Part shown: in pieces, positions 62,986-64,000 of the stretch
Numbering within the stretch: position 1 is the first letter of the stretch
Layout: each line of letters starts with the position of its first letter
NCBI RefSeq assembly: GCF_023656415.1
Contig: NZ_JAMOIL010000012.1
Span: forward strand, 119,081-183,080
Direction: 5' to 3'
DNA: 64,000 bases
Source of the DNA: Nocardioides bruguierae
Lineage (GTDB): Bacteria > Actinomycetota > Actinomycetes > Propionibacteriales > Nocardioidaceae
The notes under the pieces: model-generated
Databases searched by the model: none
Told to the model about the DNA's origin: nothing
What the model saw: the letters and a program-made list of their open reading frames with translations, nothing else
Program-made: the position numbers and the translations under genes

Positions 62986-63646
62986 TCAGGCAGCGAGGCC
63001 AGCTGGCGCGGGGCGTGCTCGTTCTCGAGAAAGGTGGCGCAATGTGGTGGCGATGCAGGCCACCTGGAGCCAGCCTGTCGCCGAGGTGGTCGTGTTCTCG
63101 AACGACTTTGCTAGCCGGCGAGAGCGTCCGAGGCGCCCGTGGGCGACCTCGACGCGCCAGGCGTGCCGAATGGGGCGGAAGACCGGCTGCTTGTCGTCCC
63201 ACCCGACCCGGCGAACCTCGAGGTCGTGCTCTCGGCTGAGGCCCCGCGCGGCGACGGCAGTGACCCCGCGGTCCACCAAGACCAGCTCGAGCCGGTCGGT
63301 GACGCCCTGCTGGGTCAGGTTGTCCAACATGAGGTCGCTGGCCCGGTTCTCGTGGGTCGAGGCGGGCACCACCAGCGCGGCCACTGGAAGGCCCGTCACG
63401 TCAACCGCCACGACGCGCTTCGCGCCCTTGGTGCGGCCATAGGGGCCGCCTCGGTCGTGAAACGTGAAACCTCCATTGGAGGCGCCGCGGGCCAGGTGGG
63501 TGTCGATGACGACCATCGAGGGCGTCTGTTCCGCCCTTCCGTCGTGTCGGCGCGCGGCTGCGTGAAGCACCGTCAGGGCCTGCGCCCAGGTGCCGTTGCG
63601 CGACCAGCGGCGGAACTGCGACCAGACCCGCGTCCACGGGCCGAAC
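62986..63646 (-). pseudogene. IS5-family transposase, N-terminus cut by an IS3 element
   Basis: About 220 residues: VVIDTHLARGASNGGFTFHD (first catalytic Asp), RGGPYGRTKGAKRVVAVDVT, LVLVDRGVTAV (second Asp) and WRVEVAHGRLGRSRRLAKSF (Glu/R-x-x-x-S block). The DDE set of IS5 elements is present, but the first 50 or so residues are missing because the IS3 end begins at 63647. It cannot be complete in this window. Confidence 0.88.
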
Positions 63647-64000
63647 TGAGCCGCCCTGGGTCTTCTGGAGACTCGGGTTATTGGATTCCGACCAAGGTCT
63701 GGCCGGTCCTGGTGGCAGCGTAGAACGTCGCTTCGAACTCTGCTGGCGGGACGTCGTCGAGGTAGCCGTGCAGGCGGTCGTTGTTGTGCCAGTGGACCCA
63801 CGAGAGGGTCTCGAGCTCGACGTCCTCGACGGTCTTCCAGGGCCTGCCGTCGCGGGCGGGACCGCGGATGAGTTCGGCCTTGTAGTAGCCGTTGACCGTC
63901 TCGGTCAGGGCATTGTCGTACGAATCCCCGACGGTCCCGATCGAGGGCACGGCGCCGATCTCGGCGAGCCGTTCGCCGTATCGCACGGACGTGAATTGAC
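63647..64000 (-). mobile_element. IS3-family insertion sequence, right end, running out of the window
   Basis: The end repeat TGAGCCGCCCTGGGTCTTCT (63647-63675 in full) is followed by the 3' part of the transposase gene. It is inserted into the IS5-family transposase. The other end lies beyond 64000. Confidence 0.8.
63678..64000 (-). CDS. IS3-family transposase OrfB, 5' end outside the window
   Basis: The frame is open to the right edge, and the visible 107 residues start QFTSVRYGERLAEIGAVPSI. They then have GDSYDNALTETVNGYYKAEL with the catalytic Glu, WVHWHNNDRLHGYLDDVPPA and EFEATFYAATRTGQTLVGIQ at the stop. This is the end of the integrase core of IS3 OrfB and looks intact as far as seen. 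It is a different IS3 subgroup from the fragment at 52397. Confidence 0.9.
   Translation of the reverse strand, partial: QFTSVRYGERLAEIGAVPSIGTVGDSYDNALTETVNGYYKAELIRGPARDGRPWKTVEDVELETLSWVHWHNNDRLHGYLDDVPPAEFEATFYAATRTGQTLVGIQ

Overview
The window is very GC-rich actinobacterial DNA. High-GC codon use, frequent GTG starts, a Zur-type box before a set of cysteine-free ribosomal protein paralogues, and many LacI, GntR, IclR and TIM-barrel sugar genes suggest a soil or plant-associated member of Propionibacteriales, probably Nocardioides-like. The family level is inferred from gene style only.

Region 1 (1-5600): an inositol-type catabolic cluster on the minus strand (iolE-like, iolG-like and a truncated sugar isomerase) with its LacI regulator, then a TauE/SafE exporter and a Pro-1 tautomerase. 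A perfect palindrome, CTAGCACGTGCTAG, lies before the iolE-like gene, recurs before a TIM-barrel gene at 15 kb, and has a half copy before the LacI gene. Region 2 (5.7-11.6 kb): a GntR regulator and a translationally coupled acid-sugar operon (DUF1537 kinase, 3-hydroxyisobutyrate-type dehydrogenase, GntP permease, class II aldolase). Region 3 (11.6-16.4 kb): a self-sufficient cytochrome P450 (heme-reductase-ferredoxin in one chain), divergent from a second LacI regulator with its own palindrome, then a TIM-barrel gene. Region 4 (16.4-18.9 kb): a zinc-starvation operon, with a Zur-like box, a CobW-like protein without a P-loop, and zinc-free L32, S18, L36, L28 and S14.

Region 5 (19-31 kb): transporters, pyruvate oxidase, TetR and AraC regulators, an acyl-CoA dehydrogenase, a PadR/siderophore-reductase operon, a 2-oxoglutarate oxygenase, and a cobalamin riboswitch controlling a short MetE-like methyltransferase. 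Region 6 (31-38 kb): a chimeric gene joining the first two thirds of KduI to a CopC/CopD copper protein that has lost its start, next to a divergent IclR regulator, then MarR, DedA, MFS, DeoR and a remnant MFS gene. Region 7 (38-45.4 kb): a second sugar cluster (two TIM-barrel genes, an oxidoreductase and an ABC sugar importer) under a divergent GntR regulator; its binding-protein gene has no stop where the protein should end. Region 8 (45.5-52.2 kb): ArsR/SRPBCC pair, cupin, a large secreted GH78 rhamnosidase and an alpha/beta hydrolase.

Region 9 (about 52.3 kb to the right edge) is a genomic island. A 52-nt 3' piece of tRNA-Tyr with its terminator marks an attachment-site scar. To its right, DNA of visibly lower GC holds a small secreted protein with a dedicated ABC exporter or immunity pair (laid out like lactococcin-972 bacteriocin loci), decayed ISL3, IS5 and IS3 elements, a lipoprotein, and a frameshifted DNRLRE-domain surface protein carrying a 15-base G tract.
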